In this document: in pieces, positions 63,446 through 64,000 of the stretch
Position numbering within the stretch: the stretch's first letter is position 1
How the letters are laid out: every line of letters begins with the position of its first letter
Origin: CAWBJO01 sp963789175
GTDB lineage: Bacteria; Pseudomonadota; Alphaproteobacteria; Rhizobiales; Aestuariivirgaceae
Assembly (NCBI GenBank): GCA_963789175.1
Contig: CAWBJO010000007.1
Location: forward strand, 620,001 to 684,000
Direction of reading: 5' to 3'
DNA length: 64,000 bases
Notes under the pieces: model-generated
The model's input: only the letters and a program-made list of their open reading frames with translations
Told to the model about the DNA's origin: nothing
Databases searched by the model: none
Made by a program: the position numbers and the translations under genes

Positions 63446-64000
63446 ATGCAGCGTATCGTGGTTTTCGACGTCGACGGCGTCCTCCTGCACCTGACGCCCG
63501 CCGAGGAGGAAGGGTTCTTCCTCGCGCTTAGGGAGCTACACGGGCTCGAAGGCCTGTCGCGCGACTGGGACAGCTACCGCATCCGCAACGACGTCGACAT
63601 CGTCGCCGAGATTCTCGGGCGCCATTTCGGCCGTGCCGCGGCGCCGGACGAGATCGAGGCCTGGCGGAGCCGCTACCTCGCCATCATGGAAGACTGGCTC
63701 GCGCGCGGCGTCTTTGCCGTCGAGCCCGTCGCCGGGGCCGCGGCACTGCTGCGCGCCCTCAGGGCCGCCGGCATTTCCATCGGCATCGCCACCGCCAACA
63801 TCCGCGACGCGGCGCGCCTGCGCCTCGAGCGGGCCGGCCTGTGGAGCCTCATCGACCATGCGCAGGGCGCCGACGGCGGCGGCCCGAAGCGCCTGCTGCT
63901 GCAGCAGCTGCTCGCCCGGCTTGACGTGCCGCGCGCGTCCGTCGTCTATGTCGGCGACAATCTCAACGACGTCGAGGCAGGGCATGCCCACGCCGGCCAT
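63446..64000 (+). CDS. HAD-family hydrolase, truncated by right window edge
   Basis: It starts at ATG 63446, 9 bases after the decarboxylase stop, with GGGCGG upstream. All 185 visible codons are open. HAD motif I is VFDVDGVLLH (nucleophile Asp), motif II is GIATANIRDAARLRL, a Lys lies in GGGPKRLLLQ, and motif IV is YVGDNLNDVEAG. It is a phosphatase of the phosphoglycolate or beta-phosphoglucomutase type and appears to be the last gene in this transcript. Confidence 0.85.
   Translation, partial: MQRIVVFDVDGVLLHLTPAEEEGFFLALRELHGLEGLSRDWDSYRIRNDVDIVAEILGRHFGRAAAPDEIEAWRSRYLAIMEDWLARGVFAVEPVAGAAALLRALRAAGISIGIATANIRDAARLRLERAGLWSLIDHAQGADGGGPKRLLLQQLLARLDVPRASVVYVGDNLNDVEAGHAHAGH

Overview
The window is GC-rich DNA from an alphaproteobacterium, most likely of the Hyphomicrobiales (Rhizobiales). 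This is inferred from the gene content and order (rpmF-mtgA-polyprenyl synthetase, rpsU beside a cold-shock gene, a BMP-family transporter next to an amidohydrolase and upp, a TTAA-N7-TTAA CtrA-type site) and from the codon use. No rRNA gene, complete tRNA gene or CRISPR array was seen.

Region 1 (1 to about 8.4 kb) is the right end of a prophage running off the left edge. Minus-strand order from the right: tyrosine integrase, excisionase, a small gene, DnaB helicase, a winged-helix replication protein, a PC4-like ssDNA-binding protein, a virion protein with an M15 peptidase domain, and a truncated structural gene. Integrase, excisionase, dnaB and the replication gene are all broken by single-base frameshifts, yet almost every fragment still reads as good protein. 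A tRNA 3'-end fragment (8394-8428) marks the right attachment site. A more decayed copy lies at 11181-11215, so 8.4-11.2 kb may be an older inserted segment. It carries a probable halohydrin dehalogenase and a phytochelatin-synthase-like peptidase.

Region 2 (11.3-21.1 kb) holds a SARP-type regulator fused to an alpha/beta hydrolase, a second alpha/beta hydrolase, rpsU, a cold-shock gene, several small stress or membrane proteins (DUF892 ferritin-like, cytochrome c, zinc ribbon), a cysteine hydrolase and 6-phosphogluconate dehydrogenase.

Region 3 (21.1-30.1 kb) is the most unusual part. It starts with a gene for an exported protein with 17, then 136, then 6 aspartates in runs. Next come an unrecognised alpha-barrel-like protein, a MurF-type ligase fused to a CapA domain, a DUF2156/GNAT aminoacyltransferase-like protein, a second CapA protein, an L,D-transpeptidase and a CDP-alcohol phosphatidyltransferase. 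The set looks like a surface-polymer or peptide-modification locus. A link between the ligase and the polyaspartate is speculative.

Region 4 (30.1-53.9 kb) is mostly housekeeping and uptake: glpK with a hairpin over its ribosome site, a glyoxalase-fold protein with an upstream operator-like palindrome, a BMP-family ABC transporter with cytosine-deaminase-like and upp genes (pyrimidine salvage), a REC-Hpt protein with a REC-less sigma-54 activator, two c-type cytochromes, a flippase, a ferric ABC transporter, rpmF, mtgA, ispA, ispG, and a RidA/racemase/metallo-beta-lactamase trio.

Region 5 (53.9-64 kb) joins a ureohydrolase, a DauA-like D-amino-acid dehydrogenase, a complete Dpp-type peptide ABC transporter and an AruI-like 2-ketoarginine decarboxylase. 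Together they suggest uptake and breakdown of arginine-like or D-amino acids. A HAD hydrolase is cut by the right edge.
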